Below are positions 10,683-21,431 of a stretch of 64,000 nucleotides of DNA, one piece after another. A model generated the notes under the pieces. The model worked only from the letters and a program-made list of their open reading frames with translations, did not search any database and was not told where the DNA came from. Made by a program: the position numbers and the translations under genes. The DNA is taken from positions 1 through 64,000 of the forward strand of contig NZ_CANLDD010000020.1 in assembly GCF_947489355.1 (NCBI RefSeq), in the 5' to 3' direction. The stretch's first letter is position 1. The number at the start of each line of letters is the position of its first letter. Origin of the DNA: an uncultured Microbulbifer sp. (GTDB lineage: Bacteria; Pseudomonadota; Gammaproteobacteria; Pseudomonadales; Cellvibrionaceae).

Positions 10683-11714
10683 TTATACGCGCTGCCAGTG
10701 CAGGATTTCACCGGCTGCCAGGGGCGTCAGGGTTTCACTACCCATATCCAGGCTGTGCGGCAAGGTCCAGGGGCGTTTTGCCAGGGTAATGGTGCCCCCG
10801 TTGCGTGGCAGGCCGTAAAAGTCGGGACCGAATTCACTGGCGAAGCCTTCGAGTTTGTCCAGTTTGCCCGCGCGTTCAAAGGCCTCCGCATATAGCTCGA
10901 TGGCGGCGTAGGCGGTGTAGCAGCCCGCGCAGCCGCAGCTGGCTTCCTTTTGCGCGCGTGCGTGGGGGGCCGAGTCGGTGCCGAGGAAAAACTTCGGGCT
11001 GCCACTGGTGGCCGCTTCGATCAGCGCGGACTGGTGGGTGCCGCGTTTTAAAATCGGCAGGCAGTAGAAGTGCGGGCGAATGCCACCTGCCAGCAGATGG
11101 TTGCGGTTGTACAGCAGGTGGTGTGCGGTAATGGTTGCCGCAACGCCTGTTCGGGCCCGTTGCACAAACTCTGCCGCGTCGGCAGTGGTGATGTGCTCGA
11201 GCACCATCTTCAGGGTGGGAAAATCCCCTACAAGTCGCGACAGGGTTTTTTGGATAAACACCTGCTCGCGGTCAAAAATATCGATACCGCTGGTGGTGAC
11301 TTCCCCGTGCAATAGCAGTTTCATACCGCAGGACTGCATTTCTTCCAGTGCGGGATAGATATTGGCGATATCCGTCACGCCCGAGTCGGAGTTGGTGGTG
11401 GCACCAGCCGGGTATAGCTTGGCGGCGATCATACCTGCGGCCCGGGCCTGGCGGATCACCTCGGCATCCGTTTTATCGGTCAGATAAAGCACCATCAAGG
11501 GCTCAAAGGCACAGTCGCTGGGAATTTGAGCGCAGATACGCTCACGGTAGGCCAGAGCGCTCTTGGCATCGGTTACCGGCGGCACCAGGTTCGGCATCAC
11601 AATGGCACGGCCGAATTGCCGGGCGGCATCGCCTACGGTGCGCTCGAGGGCCGTGCCATCGCGCAGGTGAATATGCCAGTCATCGGGGGCGCGAAGGGTG
11701 ATTTGCTCCGCCAT
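10683..11714 (-). CDS. pyrC: Dihydroorotase PyrC
   Basis: 343 residues from ATG 11714 (GGAGTACC just upstream); the longer frame to 11780 is not supported. Third step of pyrimidine synthesis: carbamoyl-aspartate to dihydroorotate. Metal site visible: [10 protein letters not shown] at the start, [12 protein letters not shown] with the carbamylated Lys, LLLHGEV, EHITT, and GTDSAPHA. Class II (E. coli type) dihydroorotase, cytosolic. Downstream is rnt. Confidence 0.95.
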   Translation of the reverse strand: MAEQITLRAPDDWHIHLRDGTALERTVGDAARQFGRAIVMPNLVPPVTDAKSALAYRERICAQIPSDCAFEPLMVLYLTDKTDAEVIRQARAAGMIAAKLYPAGATTNSDSGVTDIANIYPALEEMQSCGMKLLLHGEVTTSGIDIFDREQVFIQKTLSRLVGDFPTLKMVLEHITTADAAEFVQRARTGVAATITAHHLLYNRNHLLAGGIRPHFYCLPILKRGTHQSALIEAATSGSPKFFLGTDSAPHARAQKEASCGCAGCYTAYAAIELYAEAFERAGKLDKLEGFASEFGPDFYGLPRNGGTITLAKRPWTLPHSLDMGSETLTPLAAGEILHWQRV

Positions 11715-11898
11715 GGTACTCCGCGTTGCGTCTCGCTGTAGTGAGTTGTTGTGCGGCGCGCATGCTACCCGATGTGGCACAAAATTGCGATGCGCAAAAA
11801 GATTGAAAATTGACCAATTGTGTCGACTGGCGCCATAGCGCTAGTCGATTGCAGGCAGAGGCGCTACAATCGCGCCCCGATAATCAGTATGGGTATTC

Positions 11899-11983
11899 GT
11901 ATGCCCATCTACACCGATCCTGGGCATACCTCCAAGAATAATCCCCCAGACTGACACCCGTTCGCGCAGAGGCGATGGGTGTC
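11899..11983. promoter_or_regulatory. Two hairpins in the argG upstream region
   Basis: GTATGCCCA/TGGGCATAC (11899-11907, 11921-11929) and GACACCC/GGGTGTC (11953-11959, 11977-11983) lie in the 316-bp gap between divergent pyrC and argG. They may form leader-RNA structure. I did not find a convincing ARG box. A loose TTGACC at about 11809 may be a -35 element. Confidence 0.4.
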
Positions 11984-12030
11984 GGTGTGCTTTTGCCGTG
12001 ACGGCAACTTTCGGCCAGCAGAGGATAGCA

Positions 12031-13251
12031 ATGAGCAAAATCGACAAGGTGGTACTGGCATATTCCGGCGGGCTGGATACGTCGGTGATTGTGCGCTGGC
12101 TGCAGGAAACCTATGCCTGTGAAGTGGTGACTTTCACCGCCGATATCGGTCAGGGCGAAGAAGTGGCGCCCGCGCGTGCCAAGGCCGAGGCATTGGGCGT
12201 TAGGGAAATTTACATCGACGACCTGCGCGAGGAGTATGTGCGGGACTTTGTTTTCCCGATGTTCCGCGCCAATGCCATTTACGAGGGCGAATATCTGCTG
12301 GGCACTTCCATCGCGCGCCCACTGATCGCCAAACGCTTGATTGAAATTGCCAACGAGACCGGCGCCGATGCCATTGCCCATGGCGCCACCGGCAAGGGCA
12401 ACGATCAGGTGCGGTTTGAGTTGGGCGCCTATGGACTCAGACCGGGTATCCAGGTAATCGCCCCCTGGCGCGAGTGGGATTTGAATTCCCGGGAGAAACT
12501 GATGCTGTACTGTGAGCAGCACAAAATTCCCGTGGACTTCTCCTCCAGTAAGAAAAAATCCCCTTACTCCATGGATGCCAACCTGCTGCATATTTCTTAC
12601 GAAGGCGGCATTCTGGAAGACCCCTGGGCGGAGGCCGAGGAGGACATGTGGCGCTGGAGCGTGAGCCCGGAAGCGGCACCGGAACAGGCAACCTATATCA
12701 CCATCACTTTCGAGCGGGGTGATCCGGTAGCGCTTGACGGTGAACCCATGAGCCCGGCGTTACTGCTGGAAACCCTGAACAGGCTCGGTGGTGACAACGG
12801 CATCGGGCGCTTGGATATTGTGGAGAACCGCTACGTCGGTATGAAGTCCCGCGGCTGTTACGAAACTCCCGGTGGCACTATCTTGCTCAAGGCACACCGG
12901 GCGATTGAGTCCATTACCCTGGATCGCGAAGTGGCCCATATGAAAGATTCCCTGATGCCGCGCTACGCTGAACTGATCTACAACGGCTACTGGTGGTCGC
13001 CGGAGCGCCGCATGCTGCAGGCGGCGATTGATGAATCCCAACTGGCAGTCAACGGGGAAGTGCGCCTCAAACTCTTCAAGGGCAGTGTGAGTGCGGTTGG
13101 GCGCCGCTCTGAGGACAGCCTCTTCGATGAGCGCATCGCCACCTTTGAAGACGATGCCGGAGCCTACGACCAGAGGGACGCCGGAGGCTTTATCAAGTTG
13201 AACGCCCTGCGCCTGCGTATTGCCGCCGGTAAGGGAAGAAAATTGATTTAG
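12031..13251 (+). CDS. argG: Argininosuccinate synthase
   Basis: 406 residues from ATG 12031 (site AGAGGAT). Joins citrulline and aspartate with ATP to give argininosuccinate, the penultimate arginine step. The P-loop of the N-type ATP pyrophosphatase, [11 protein letters not shown], is at residues 10-20. Also visible are [14 protein letters not shown] and the citrulline-binding [14 protein letters not shown] region. Monocistronic; its stop codon lies inside a probable FNR/Anr site serving the next operon. Confidence 0.96.
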   Translation: MSKIDKVVLAYSGGLDTSVIVRWLQETYACEVVTFTADIGQGEEVAPARAKAEALGVREIYIDDLREEYVRDFVFPMFRANAIYEGEYLLGTSIARPLIAKRLIEIANETGADAIAHGATGKGNDQVRFELGAYGLRPGIQVIAPWREWDLNSREKLMLYCEQHKIPVDFSSSKKKSPYSMDANLLHISYEGGILEDPWAEAEEDMWRWSVSPEAAPEQATYITITFERGDPVALDGEPMSPALLLETLNRLGGDNGIGRLDIVENRYVGMKSRGCYETPGGTILLKAHRAIESITLDREVAHMKDSLMPRYAELIYNGYWWSPERRMLQAAIDESQLAVNGEVRLKLFKGSVSAVGRRSEDSLFDERIATFEDDAGAYDQRDAGGFIKLNALRLRIAAGKGRKLI

Positions 13252-13256
13252 ATCAG
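13243..13256 (+). promoter_or_regulatory. Probable FNR/Anr box upstream of ccoNOQP
   Basis: TTGAT-TTAG-ATCAG matches the FNR/Anr consensus TTGAT-N4-ATCAA in nine of ten positions. A -10-like TTAAAT lies at 13279-13284. This spacing would put the box centre near -41.5 from a start at about 13291, the class II position for FNR activation. The box overlaps the argG stop codon. Fits low-oxygen induction of cbb3 oxidase. Confidence 0.65.
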
Positions 13257-13394
13257 CTGTGGCTGGCGGTGGCTGCGCTTAAATCGCCATCCGGCCAGTT
13301 GTGGCGGCTTTAGCCAAGGTATCACTGGGACAGACCCCCTGTGGGTGCGCCCCAGACACTGGAATCGAATTTTAAAAGCAACGGAAGTACAAAC

Positions 13395-14849
13395 ATGACG
13401 ACAACGGTGGCAAAGACCGGCCCGGTGCCGGACTATGACTACGATATCGTGCGCCAGTTCACCATTATGTCTGTGGTCTGGGGCATTTTTGGTATGGGCA
13501 TGGGCGTATTGATCGCGGCTCAACTGGCCTGGCCCCAACTCAACGATCTCTGGCAGCCGTTTTCCCACTTCGGACGTTTGCGGCCACTGCACACCAATGC
13601 GGTGATTTTTGCCTTTGGTGGTAGTGTTCTGTTTGCCACTTCCTATTATGTGGTGCAGCGCACCTGCCAGGTGCGCCTGTGGGGTGGCTGGCTGATACCC
13701 TTCACTTTCTGGGGGTGGCAGGTCGTGATTGTGGCAGCGGCGATCACCCTGCCCATGGGCTTTACCACCACCAAAGAGTACGCCGAACTGGAATGGCCCA
13801 TCGATATCCTGGTCACCCTGGTCTGGATTGCTTACGCGCTGGTGTTCTTCGGGACCATCATGAGGCGCAGGACCTCCCATATCTACGTGGCGAACTGGTT
13901 TTTCGGTGCCTACGTGGTCACGGTTGCCGTGCTCTATGTGGTCAATAACCTGGAGATTCCGGTCGCACCCTTCAAGTCCTACTCTATCTATTCGGGCACC
14001 AAGGACGCAATGATCCAGTGGTGGTACGGCCACAATGCGGTTGGCTTCTTCCTGACGGCTGCCTTCCTCGGGCTTATGTACTACTTCGTGCCCAAACAGG
14101 CGGGCCGGCCGATTTACTCCTACCAGCTGTCTATCATACATTTCTGGGCGTTGATCTCCCTGTACGTGTGGGCGGGTGGCCACCACTTGCATTACTCTGC
14201 ACTGCCCGATTGGGCCCAGAGCCTGGGCATGGTGATGTCCCTGATTCTGCTGGCGCCCTCCTGGGGCGGTATGATCAACGGTATCATGACCCTCTCCGGT
14301 GCCTGGCACAAACTGCGCACCGACCCCACCCTGCGCTTTTTGGTGGTTTCCCTGTCCTTCTACGGCATGTCCACGTTTGAAGGCCCGATGATGTCGATCA
14401 AGACCGTCAACGCCCTGTCCCACAACACCGACTGGACCATTGGCCACGTGCATTCCGGTGCCTTGGGCTGGGTAGCCATGATTTCCATTGGTGCCCTGTA
14501 CCACCTGGTTCCAGTACTGTGGAAGCGCAGGGAAATGTTCAGTGTGAAACTGATCAACGCGCACTTTTGGCTGGCCACAGTGGGCACGGTGCTCTACATC
14601 GCGGCGATGTGGGTCAACGGTATTACCCAAGGGCTAATGTGGCGCGCCTTCAATGTCGATGGCACTTTGACCTACAGCTTTGTTGAAAGTGTGGTTGCCA
14701 GCCACCCCGGTTATATCGTGCGCCTGATCGGCGGTGCCATGTTCCTGCTGGGTATGCTGCTGATGGCCTACAACGTCTACCGCACGATCACGGAGAAGGT
14801 AAACGATGCCCGCTCTGATAATACCGTTCATGCAGTGCCGGTGGCATAG
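13395..14849 (+). CDS. ccoN: cbb3-type cytochrome c oxidase subunit I CcoN
   Basis: 484 residues from ATG 13395. Catalytic haem-copper subunit with 12 TM segments; high-affinity terminal oxidase in the inner membrane. Haem b and CuB/b3 His ligands lie in [37 protein letters not shown] and the [11 protein letters not shown] stretch. First gene of ccoNOQP, 143 bp after argG and behind the FNR-like site. Confidence 0.96.
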   Translation: MTTTVAKTGPVPDYDYDIVRQFTIMSVVWGIFGMGMGVLIAAQLAWPQLNDLWQPFSHFGRLRPLHTNAVIFAFGGSVLFATSYYVVQRTCQVRLWGGWLIPFTFWGWQVVIVAAAITLPMGFTTTKEYAELEWPIDILVTLVWIAYALVFFGTIMRRRTSHIYVANWFFGAYVVTVAVLYVVNNLEIPVAPFKSYSIYSGTKDAMIQWWYGHNAVGFFLTAAFLGLMYYFVPKQAGRPIYSYQLSIIHFWALISLYVWAGGHHLHYSALPDWAQSLGMVMSLILLAPSWGGMINGIMTLSGAWHKLRTDPTLRFLVVSLSFYGMSTFEGPMMSIKTVNALSHNTDWTIGHVHSGALGWVAMISIGALYHLVPVLWKRREMFSVKLINAHFWLATVGTVLYIAAMWVNGITQGLMWRAFNVDGTLTYSFVESVVASHPGYIVRLIGGAMFLLGMLLMAYNVYRTITEKVNDARSDNTVHAVPVA

Positions 14850-14860
14850 GAGGTCAGCTC

Positions 14861-15478
14861 GTGAAGAATCATGACATTGTGGAGAAAAACATCGGCTGGA
14901 TGATCCTGTTCATCATTGTCGCCATCAGTTTTGGCGGTTTGGTGGAGATTATTCCGCAGTTCTATACCAAGAATAACTACACGCCCTTGCCGGGTATGAA
15001 GCCGCTCAGTGCGCTGGAGCTGGAGGGTCGCGATATCTATATCCGCGAAGGCTGCCACGTGTGCCACACCCAGATGGTGCGCCCGCTGCGCGCCGAGGTG
15101 GAGCGCTATGGCCACTACTCCATGGCCCAGGAATCCGTGTACGAGCACCCCTTCCTGTGGGGCTCCAAACGCACGGGGCCGGATCTGGCCCGGGTGGGTG
15201 GCCGCTACTCCGACGAATGGCAGCGCGCGCACCTGTACAACCCGCGCAGTGTGGTGCCTGAATCCATTATGCCGGCCTATCCCTGGCTGTTCGACAATGT
15301 GGTGACCGGCGAGTATGCCGCGCGCAAGATGGAGGCCCTGCGCCTGGTTGGTGTGCCCTATACCGATGAGGATATCGCCAATGCGTCCAAGCCGTTCGCC
15401 GGTGGCAAGGTGAAAGAGATCGATGCCCTGGTAGCCTACTTGCAGCAGTTGGGCACCCTGGTAACCCAGAAACGTTAA
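14861..15478 (+). CDS. ccoO: cbb3-type cytochrome c oxidase subunit II CcoO
   Basis: 205 residues, GTG start with a strong AGGAGGT site. Membrane-anchored monohaem cytochrome c: one TM near residues 10-32, and CHVCHT haem c site about residue 67. Passes electrons from CcoP to Cco[11 protein letters not shown] supplies the axial Met region. Confidence 0.95.
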   Translation: MKNHDIVEKNIGWMILFIIVAISFGGLVEIIPQFYTKNNYTPLPGMKPLSALELEGRDIYIREGCHVCHTQMVRPLRAEVERYGHYSMAQESVYEHPFLWGSKRTGPDLARVGGRYSDEWQRAHLYNPRSVVPESIMPAYPWLFDNVVTGEYAARKMEALRLVGVPYTDEDIANASKPFAGGKVKEIDALVAYLQQLGTLVTQKR

Positions 15479-15497
15479 TTGCGGGGGACGGAAACTC

Positions 15498-15734
15498 ATG
15501 ACCATAGAAACTTTGCGCGAAATCGGTCTGGTGCTGGGATCGGTGGCTTTTCTGGCAATCTGCTGGTGGGCTTTCTCACCGAAACGCAAAAAGCGCTTCG
15601 AGGAAGACGCCAAGTTGCCCTTTGCCGATGAGGCGCAACAGGCCGACAAGGATGCGTCGACCGCTCAGAAGGGTGAACCCAAGCCCGGACAAGGGGCCGG
15701 GAACGAACGAAAACAGGGGCAGGACAAGCAATGA
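15498..15734 (+). CDS. ccoQ: cbb3-type oxidase small subunit CcoQ
   Basis: 78 residues, one TM (about 10-28, LVLGSVAFLAICWWAF) followed by a basic and then charged low-complexity tail. Needed for stability of the cbb3 complex in other bacteria. Its stop overlaps the ccoP start (ATGA), so the two are translationally coupled. Confidence 0.9.
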   Translation: MTIETLREIGLVLGSVAFLAICWWAFSPKRKKRFEEDAKLPFADEAQQADKDASTAQKGEPKPGQGAGNERKQGQDKQ

Positions 15735-16639
15735 GTACATTCTGGAGTTTGTGGGTAATTGTACTCACCCTCGCCAATCTGGCACTGATTATCTGGGTAT
15801 TGTTCGCCAACCGAAAAGTGGCGGTTGACGACCAGACACTACCGGAAAACAAGACCACGGGTCACGTGTACGACGGCATTGAGGAGTACGACAACCCGTT
15901 GCCCAAGTGGTGGTTCATGCTGTTTATCGCCACGCTGGTGTTTTCCGCCGCCTACCTGGTGATCTACCCGGGTATGGGCAATTTCAAGGGCTTGGCCGAC
16001 TGGACGTCCGTAGGTGCCCTGGAGACTTCCGAGGCCAAGGCCCAGGTGCAGTTTGACGAGACGTTTGGCAAATATCGGGACATGCCGATTGAGGATATTG
16101 CCCAGAGTCGTGAGGCCCTCAAGATGGGTTCCCGTATCTTCGCCAACAACTGTGCCGTGTGCCATGGCGCGGATGGCGGTGGTAATTTCGGCTTTCCGGA
16201 TCTGACCGACAATGCCTGGCTCTATGGGGGCACGCCGGAAAAGATCCTGGAAACCCTGTACAATGGTCGTCAGGGCGTGATGCCGCCGCAGGGGCCGGTG
16301 ATTGGTGAAGAGGGTGTGAAAAACACCGCCGAATATGTGCTTTCCCTGAACGGTCTCGAGCACGATGCCGCCATGGCTGCCCAGGGCCAGAAGGTGTTCA
16401 ATACCGTCTGTATGGCCTGCCACGGTTTGGACGCCAAGGGCAACCAGATCCTGGGTGCGCCGAATCTCACCGATGATATCTGGCTTTACGGCAGCAGCCG
16501 TGAGCAGATCCAGCACACCATCCGCGGTGGCCGCAGCAACCAGATGCCTGCGCAGAAAGACAAACTGCGCGATGACAAAATCCGTCTGGTGGCGGCCTAT
16601 GTCTACAGCCTGTCTCGTCAGGACGAAGAGCAGCAGTAA
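15731..16639 (+). CDS. ccoP: cbb3-type cytochrome c oxidase subunit III CcoP
   Basis: 302 residues, dihaem cytochrome c. Two TMs (residues 1-20 and about 60-80), then two CxxCH sites, CAVCHGADGG near 139 and CMACHGLDAKG near 225. Accepts electrons from soluble cytochrome c and feeds CcoO. Last of the structural genes; 121 bp precede ccoG. Confidence 0.96.
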   Translation: MSTFWSLWVIVLTLANLALIIWVLFANRKVAVDDQTLPENKTTGHVYDGIEEYDNPLPKWWFMLFIATLVFSAAYLVIYPGMGNFKGLADWTSVGALETSEAKAQVQFDETFGKYRDMPIEDIAQSREALKMGSRIFANNCAVCHGADGGGNFGFPDLTDNAWLYGGTPEKILETLYNGRQGVMPPQGPVIGEEGVKNTAEYVLSLNGLEHDAAMAAQGQKVFNTVCMACHGLDAKGNQILGAPNLTDDIWLYGSSREQIQHTIRGGRSNQMPAQKDKLRDDKIRLVAAYVYSLSRQDEEQQ

Positions 16640-16760
16640 CTATAAGGCCAGGGCTCCGGACTGTGCCGGGCCCTGTTTTATAGCACTCCGGGCGCTACAG
16701 GGACAGCGAAACAGCCTCATTGATGGCGCCTGACTGTGCCCGTGTGAGAGTGAGGTTTTT

Positions 16761-18179
16761 GTGAGTGACTTGATTCCCACCCGTGAAGAGCAGGAAGGTA
16801 ATGGCGAAGTCCGCTACCGCATGCTTTATGAATCGGATGATAAAATCTATATCCGCCATATCCGGGGTATTTATACCCGGATTCGCAAGTACACGGGCCT
16901 GCCGCTGCTACTGGTTTTTTTCTTTCTCCCCTGGATAAACATCGACGGCCGCCAGTCTGTTTTTTTTGACCTCCCCACCCGCCAGTTTCATATTTTCTGG
17001 ACCACTTTTGGCCCCCAGGACGGTTTCTTGCTCGCCTGGCTGCTGATTATCGCCGCGTTCGCCCTGTTTGCTGTGACAACCTGGATGGGGCGCGTCTGGT
17101 GCGGCTTTACCTGTCCGCAGACGGTCTGGACCATGATGTTTATCTGGGCCGAGCGGATCTGTGAGGGCGACCGCAACAAGCGCATGAAGCTGGACAGTGC
17201 GCCCTGGAACCTGGAAAAGATGCTGCGCAAGGGCGGAACCCATGCCCTCTGGCTGTTGATTGCCCTGGCGACAGCCCTGGCTTTTGTCGGCTACTTTTAC
17301 GGGATTCGCGATCTGGTTGTGGATCTCGCCACTTTTAACGCCCACCCCCAGAGTGTCTTCTGGGTCGCTTTCTTCACTTTCGCCACCTATATGAATGCGG
17401 GCTTCCTGCGCGAACAGGTGTGCAAGTACATGTGCCCCTATGCGCGCTTCCAGTCTGTCATGTACGACCAGGATACCCTGGCGGTTTACTACGATGCCAA
17501 GCGTGGCGAAACCCGTGGGCCGCGCAAGAAAAATGTGGATTACAAAGCCGAGGGTATGGGGGACTGCATCGACTGCTACTGGTGTGTGCAGGTATGCCCG
17601 GTGGATATCGATATTCGCGATGGGATGCAGTATGAATGCATTAACTGTGGTCTATGTGTTGACGCCTGTAACAGCGTTATGGACAAGATGGGGTACGACC
17701 GCGGCCTGATCCGCTTCACCTCCGAGGACGAGTTGGAGAGCGGGAAAACCCGCTTTTTGCGCCCTCGTCTGTTTGGCTACGCGGTGATCCTGCTGGCAAT
17801 GACCGGGTTGTTCGTACAGCAGGTGGCCACCCGCAGCCCCATTGAAGCGGAGGTCATCCGCGATCGCGGTGCACGCATGTACCGGGTATCCCAGGGTTTG
17901 GTACAGAATGTGTACACCGTTAAGATCAACAACATGGATCAGGCCGCGCACGAGTTCACTATCCGTGTGGAGGGCGTGCCCGGGTATGACTACTCAGTGC
18001 GCAAACCGCGCAGGATTGTCCTGGAGGCCGGCGAGATCTTTGCGGTGCCGATCCGGGTGAGTGTGCCCAAGGTGCAGCTGAAGGACGGCAAACACGATAT
18101 CGAAATCGTGGTGCAGGCCGTCGATGCCCCGGAACTGTTCGACAGGCATCGAACGGTATTTATTGGTCCCAAGCAGTAG
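16761..18179 (+). CDS. ccoG: cbb3 oxidase assembly protein CcoG (RdxA/FixG), copper-reducing ferredoxin-like
   Basis: 472 residues, GTG start. Polyferredoxin with about five TMs in the first 220 residues, cluster cysteines in CGFTCPQTVW, then two 4Fe-4S motifs, CIDCYWCVQVCPVDID and CINCGLCVDACN, followed by a TM and a C-terminal Ig-like FixG domain. Thought to reduce Cu(II) for delivery to CcoN. Heads the ccoGHIS assembly group. Confidence 0.95.
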   Translation: MSDLIPTREEQEGNGEVRYRMLYESDDKIYIRHIRGIYTRIRKYTGLPLLLVFFFLPWINIDGRQSVFFDLPTRQFHIFWTTFGPQDGFLLAWLLIIAAFALFAVTTWMGRVWCGFTCPQTVWTMMFIWAERICEGDRNKRMKLDSAPWNLEKMLRKGGTHALWLLIALATALAFVGYFYGIRDLVVDLATFNAHPQSVFWVAFFTFATYMNAGFLREQVCKYMCPYARFQSVMYDQDTLAVYYDAKRGETRGPRKKNVDYKAEGMGDCIDCYWCVQVCPVDIDIRDGMQYECINCGLCVDACNSVMDKMGYDRGLIRFTSEDELESGKTRFLRPRLFGYAVILLAMTGLFVQQVATRSPIEAEVIRDRGARMYRVSQGLVQNVYTVKINNMDQAAHEFTIRVEGVPGYDYSVRKPRRIVLEAGEIFAVPIRVSVPKVQLKDGKHDIEIVVQAVDAPELFDRHRTVFIGPKQ

Positions 18180-18263
18180 GCGGGACTTCAATCCCGCCGC
18201 AATCTCAGGCCCGTTCCGACGCGCTCGACACAGCTGCACAAAACAGTGATTTCTGGTAACGCG

Positions 18264-18788
18264 ATGAAAGAACCAACGGCAAAACCCTGGTATCGGGAAT
18301 TCTGGGCCTGGATGGTGCTGGCCCCGCTGATTGCGGTGCTGGTAGTCTCCTCCATCACGGTTTCCATCGCCGTGCGTCACGCCGACGATACGGTCAGCGA
18401 CACCTACCACAAAGAAAACCGCATGTACCACTTTTCCGCGGAACAGGACCAGCGCGCCCAGGCACTGGGGCTGGCGGCCATGGTGCAGTTTCAGCGTGGG
18501 GCGCGAGCGGCTATTGTCGAACTGAACGGCAACACAGACTACCCGGAGCAGTTGTTGCTCACCCTCAGCCACCCGGCGGAGGAGGACCTGGATCAGCATA
18601 TCGTATTGTCCCGGGTATCTGTCGGCCGCTATACGGGCACTGTCCCCACCGAACTGAACAGCCGCTGGTACCTGCGACTGATGCCTGAGCTCGACCCACA
18701 AAAGCACCAGAGTGCCAAGTGGCGCCTGAAGGGAGAGATTAACTTTGACTTGGGCGATGCAGCGCCCCTGAATCCGGCGCGTCAATGA
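18264..18788 (+). CDS. ccoH: cbb3 oxidase assembly protein CcoH/FixH
   Basis: 174 residues from ATG 18264. One N-terminal TM (WAWMVLAPLIAVLVVSSITV) and a periplasmic FixH domain with VRHADDTVSDTYHKENRMYH. Stays associated with the assembling oxidase. An alternative GTG at 18246 adds six residues. The end overlaps ccoI by ATGA. Confidence 0.9.
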   Translation: MKEPTAKPWYREFWAWMVLAPLIAVLVVSSITVSIAVRHADDTVSDTYHKENRMYHFSAEQDQRAQALGLAAMVQFQRGARAAIVELNGNTDYPEQLLLTLSHPAEEDLDQHIVLSRVSVGRYTGTVPTELNSRWYLRLMPELDPQKHQSAKWRLKGEINFDLGDAAPLNPARQ

Positions 18789-21232
18789 CATCCCCGCCCT
18801 GTTATCACTGCGGACTCCCGGTCCCCGCCGGCAGCAACTTCTCACTAGTTATCGAAGGGCAAGCCCGCGATCTGTGTTGCCCCGGTTGCGAGGCGGTGGC
18901 GAGCGCGATTGTTGCCGGCGGCCTGGACGGATTCTATCGCTACCGGGAGGGGGCCAGTGAGCGCCCGGAACCGGCCCAGTCGCTGGAGCGCTGGGCTGCC
19001 TACGATCTTTCCGAGGTGCAGCAGCAGTATGTGCACGACTGGGACGGCGGGCACAAAATGGCGGCCCTGCTGGTCGGCGGTATTACCTGTGCCGCCTGCG
19101 TGTGGCTGATCGAAAAGCACCTGGCACACCTGGCCGGAATTGAAAAAGTCTCGGTCAATGCCAGTACCTCCCGTGCGCAGATCGTATTTGATCCCGCGCA
19201 GTTCAAGCCCAGCCAGTTATTTGCCGCACTTGAGCGTATCGGCTATCGCCCGGCCCCTGCCACTGCTGCCAACCGCGAAAGTGTTATTCAGGCCGAGCAC
19301 CGCGGCGCCTTGCGCCGCCTGGGGGTCGCGGGTCTCGGCACCATGCAGGTGATGATGTTCGCCATCGCCCTCTACTTTGGCGCCGGCACGGGTGATGCGG
19401 GTGAGTTCGAGGGCTTTTTCCGCTGGGTATCCCTGCTGGTAGCGACGCCAGTGGTTTTCTATGCCGCACAGCCGTTTTTCAGTGCAGCCCTGCGGGGTTT
19501 GCGCGCACGCCACCTGGGGATGGATGTGCCGGTTTCCCTGGCCATTGGCCTGGCCTATGGGGCCAGCTTTTATGCCACGGTCTCTGGTACCGGTGAGGTG
19601 TATTTTGAATCCATTTCCATGTTCACCTTCTTTTTACTGCTTGGCCGCACGGTGGAAATGCGTGCGCGTCACAGTGCCGGTCTCGCCAGAGGTGGCCTGG
19701 CCCAGTTGCTGCCGATCACGGTGGCCAGGTATGACGGAGATGAAACAGTAGCGGTATCCATCGCCGCACTGGCCGAGGGGGACCGGATTCTGTTGCGCCC
19801 CGGCGATACTGTGCCCGCGGATGGCGAAGTTGTGGAAGGGGAGAGCGGCGTGGATGAATCGCTGCTCAGCGGTGAGTCGGCCCTGCAGCGGAAATTCGCG
19901 GGCAGCCCGGTGTATGCCGGCAGTGTGAACGGCGATTCCAGCCTGATTGTGCGGGTGACGGCAGCGGGTAAATTCACAAGATTGTCGGCCATTGAGCGCC
20001 TGGTGGAGCGGGCCCAACTGGAAAAACCCAGCCAGGTGGCCCTGGCCGACCGGGTCGCCGGTGTCTTTGTGGGGGCCGTGTTGCTTGCGGCTCTGGGGGC
20101 TTTTGCCCTCTGGTGGCAACTGGATCCCAGCCGCGCCTTCTGGGTGGCCCTGTCGGTGCTGGTGGTGACCTGCCCCTGTGCGCTGTCGCTGGCGACGCCG
20201 GCGGCACTGGCTTCCGCCACCCTGCGCCTGCAGCAGTTGGGGCTGTTGGTGGCCGGCGGCAACCTCCTGCAAACCCTGCCCCGTATCAACCGGGTGGTGT
20301 TCGATAAAACCGGTACCCTGACCCGCGGTGAGCCGCGCATCCTGCAGATTGTGTTATTGCGTACTGGGTGGGATGAACAGCGGGTGAAGGAGGTGGCTGC
20401 CGCACTGGAATCCCAGACCCGGCATCCCCTCGCCCGCGCGTTTCGCGCCTGGCGCGGCAATCGGCTTGCCAGCCAGGTCAAGGTGCATACGGGTCGGGGT
20501 CTTGAAGGGCTGGTTGAAGGGGCGGCTTACCGCCTGGGCAGTGGGGGTTTTGCCGCGAGGGTAGCCGTTGTTCCGCCAGCGGGAGGGGGGCAGTGGATAC
20601 TGCTCGCCGACAATAGCGGTCCCATTGCCTGGATTGCCCTGGGAGATAAGCTGCGCGCTTCAGCCCGGGAGGCGGTGCAACAGCTGCACAGGCTCGGTTT
20701 GTCCGTGGAGTTGCTCAGTGGTGATCAATCCGGCGAAGTGCAGCGCTTGGCTGCGCAGGCGGGCATCGCCAACTTCCGCGCCGGAGCGTCGCCGGAAGAC
20801 AAACTCTCCCATATGCAGCGCTTGCAGCGTGAGGGTGAACGGGTGCTGATGGTGGGTGATGGCCTGAACGATGTGCCGGTACTCTCTGGCGCCGACGCTT
20901 CGGTTGCGATGATGTCCGCAGCCGATCTGGCGCAGTCCCGCGCCGATGCGATTTTGTTACAGGGCAATCTGCAGGTTTTGCCGCAATCCATCGCCCTGGC
21001 CCATCAATGCCGCCGGATTGTGCGGCAGAACCTGGCCTGGGCGCTGGGGTACAACGCCCTGGCGCTGCCCCTGGCGGTGTCTGGTCTGGTGCCGCCCTGG
21101 GCCGCTGCCATAGGCATGTCGGCCAGTTCACTGGTGGTGGTGCTCAACGCTTTGCGCCTGTCCCGTGCCAGGGTGCCGGTCATGAACGCGCTCAGCCCGC
21201 TACCCGGGCTTGAGCCGGGTCTCGCAGATTAA
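18785..21232 (+). CDS. ccoI: Copper-transporting P1B-type ATPase CcoI/FixI
   Basis: 815 residues. Exports copper toward the cbb3 assembly site. N-terminal cysteine cluster CYHCGLPV plus CCPGC, then a heavy-metal domain with ITCAACVW (about 101), eight TMs, the A-domain SLLSGES, the ion motif TCPCALSLATP (about 462), DKTGT phosphorylation site (about 507) and GDGLNDVP hinge. Coupled to ccoH by overlap. CcoI, rather than a detoxifying CopA, is indicated by the locus and the N-terminal cysteine domain. Confidence 0.94.
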   Translation: MTSPPCYHCGLPVPAGSNFSLVIEGQARDLCCPGCEAVASAIVAGGLDGFYRYREGASERPEPAQSLERWAAYDLSEVQQQYVHDWDGGHKMAALLVGGITCAACVWLIEKHLAHLAGIEKVSVNASTSRAQIVFDPAQFKPSQLFAALERIGYRPAPATAANRESVIQAEHRGALRRLGVAGLGTMQVMMFAIALYFGAGTGDAGEFEGFFRWVSLLVATPVVFYAAQPFFSAALRGLRARHLGMDVPVSLAIGLAYGASFYATVSGTGEVYFESISMFTFFLLLGRTVEMRARHSAGLARGGLAQLLPITVARYDGDETVAVSIAALAEGDRILLRPGDTVPADGEVVEGESGVDESLLSGESALQRKFAGSPVYAGSVNGDSSLIVRVTAAGKFTRLSAIERLVERAQLEKPSQVALADRVAGVFVGAVLLAALGAFALWWQLDPSRAFWVALSVLVVTCPCALSLATPAALASATLRLQQLGLLVAGGNLLQTLPRINRVVFDKTGTLTRGEPRILQIVLLRTGWDEQRVKEVAAALESQTRHPLARAFRAWRGNRLASQVKVHTGRGLEGLVEGAAYRLGSGGFAARVAVVPPAGGGQWILLADNSGPIAWIALGDKLRASAREAVQQLHRLGLSVELLSGDQSGEVQRLAAQAGIANFRAGASPEDKLSHMQRLQREGERVLMVGDGLNDVPVLSGADASVAMMSAADLAQSRADAILLQGNLQVLPQSIALAHQCRRIVRQNLAWALGYNALALPLAVSGLVPPWAAAIGMSASSLVVVLNALRLSRARVPVMNALSPLPGLEPGLAD

Positions 21233-21248
21233 AAGAGAGGAGTACATT

Positions 21249-21428
21249 GTGGGCAGTCTCTACTTCCTGATTCCCATTGCGGTGGTGTTTGTTGCCTTGG
21301 CGCTCAAGCTTTTTTTCTGGGCGGTGAACAATGGCCAGTACGATGATCTGGACACCGAGGGGCGGAGAATTTTGTTTGAGGACGATGCGCGGGACCAACC
21401 CGCAGCAGGCGCAGACGGGGAGAAGTAA
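21249..21428 (+). CDS. ccoS: cbb3 oxidase maturation protein CcoS
   Basis: 59 residues from GTG 21249, preceded by GAGAGGAG. Single TM (LYFLIPIAVVFVALALKLFFW), then the conserved NNGQYDDLDTEGRRIL motif of CcoS. Required for haem/copper insertion into cbb3. A longer reading that overlaps ccoI is unlikely. Confidence 0.92.
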   Translation: MGSLYFLIPIAVVFVALALKLFFWAVNNGQYDDLDTEGRRILFEDDARDQPAAGADGEK

Positions 21429-21431
21429 CCA

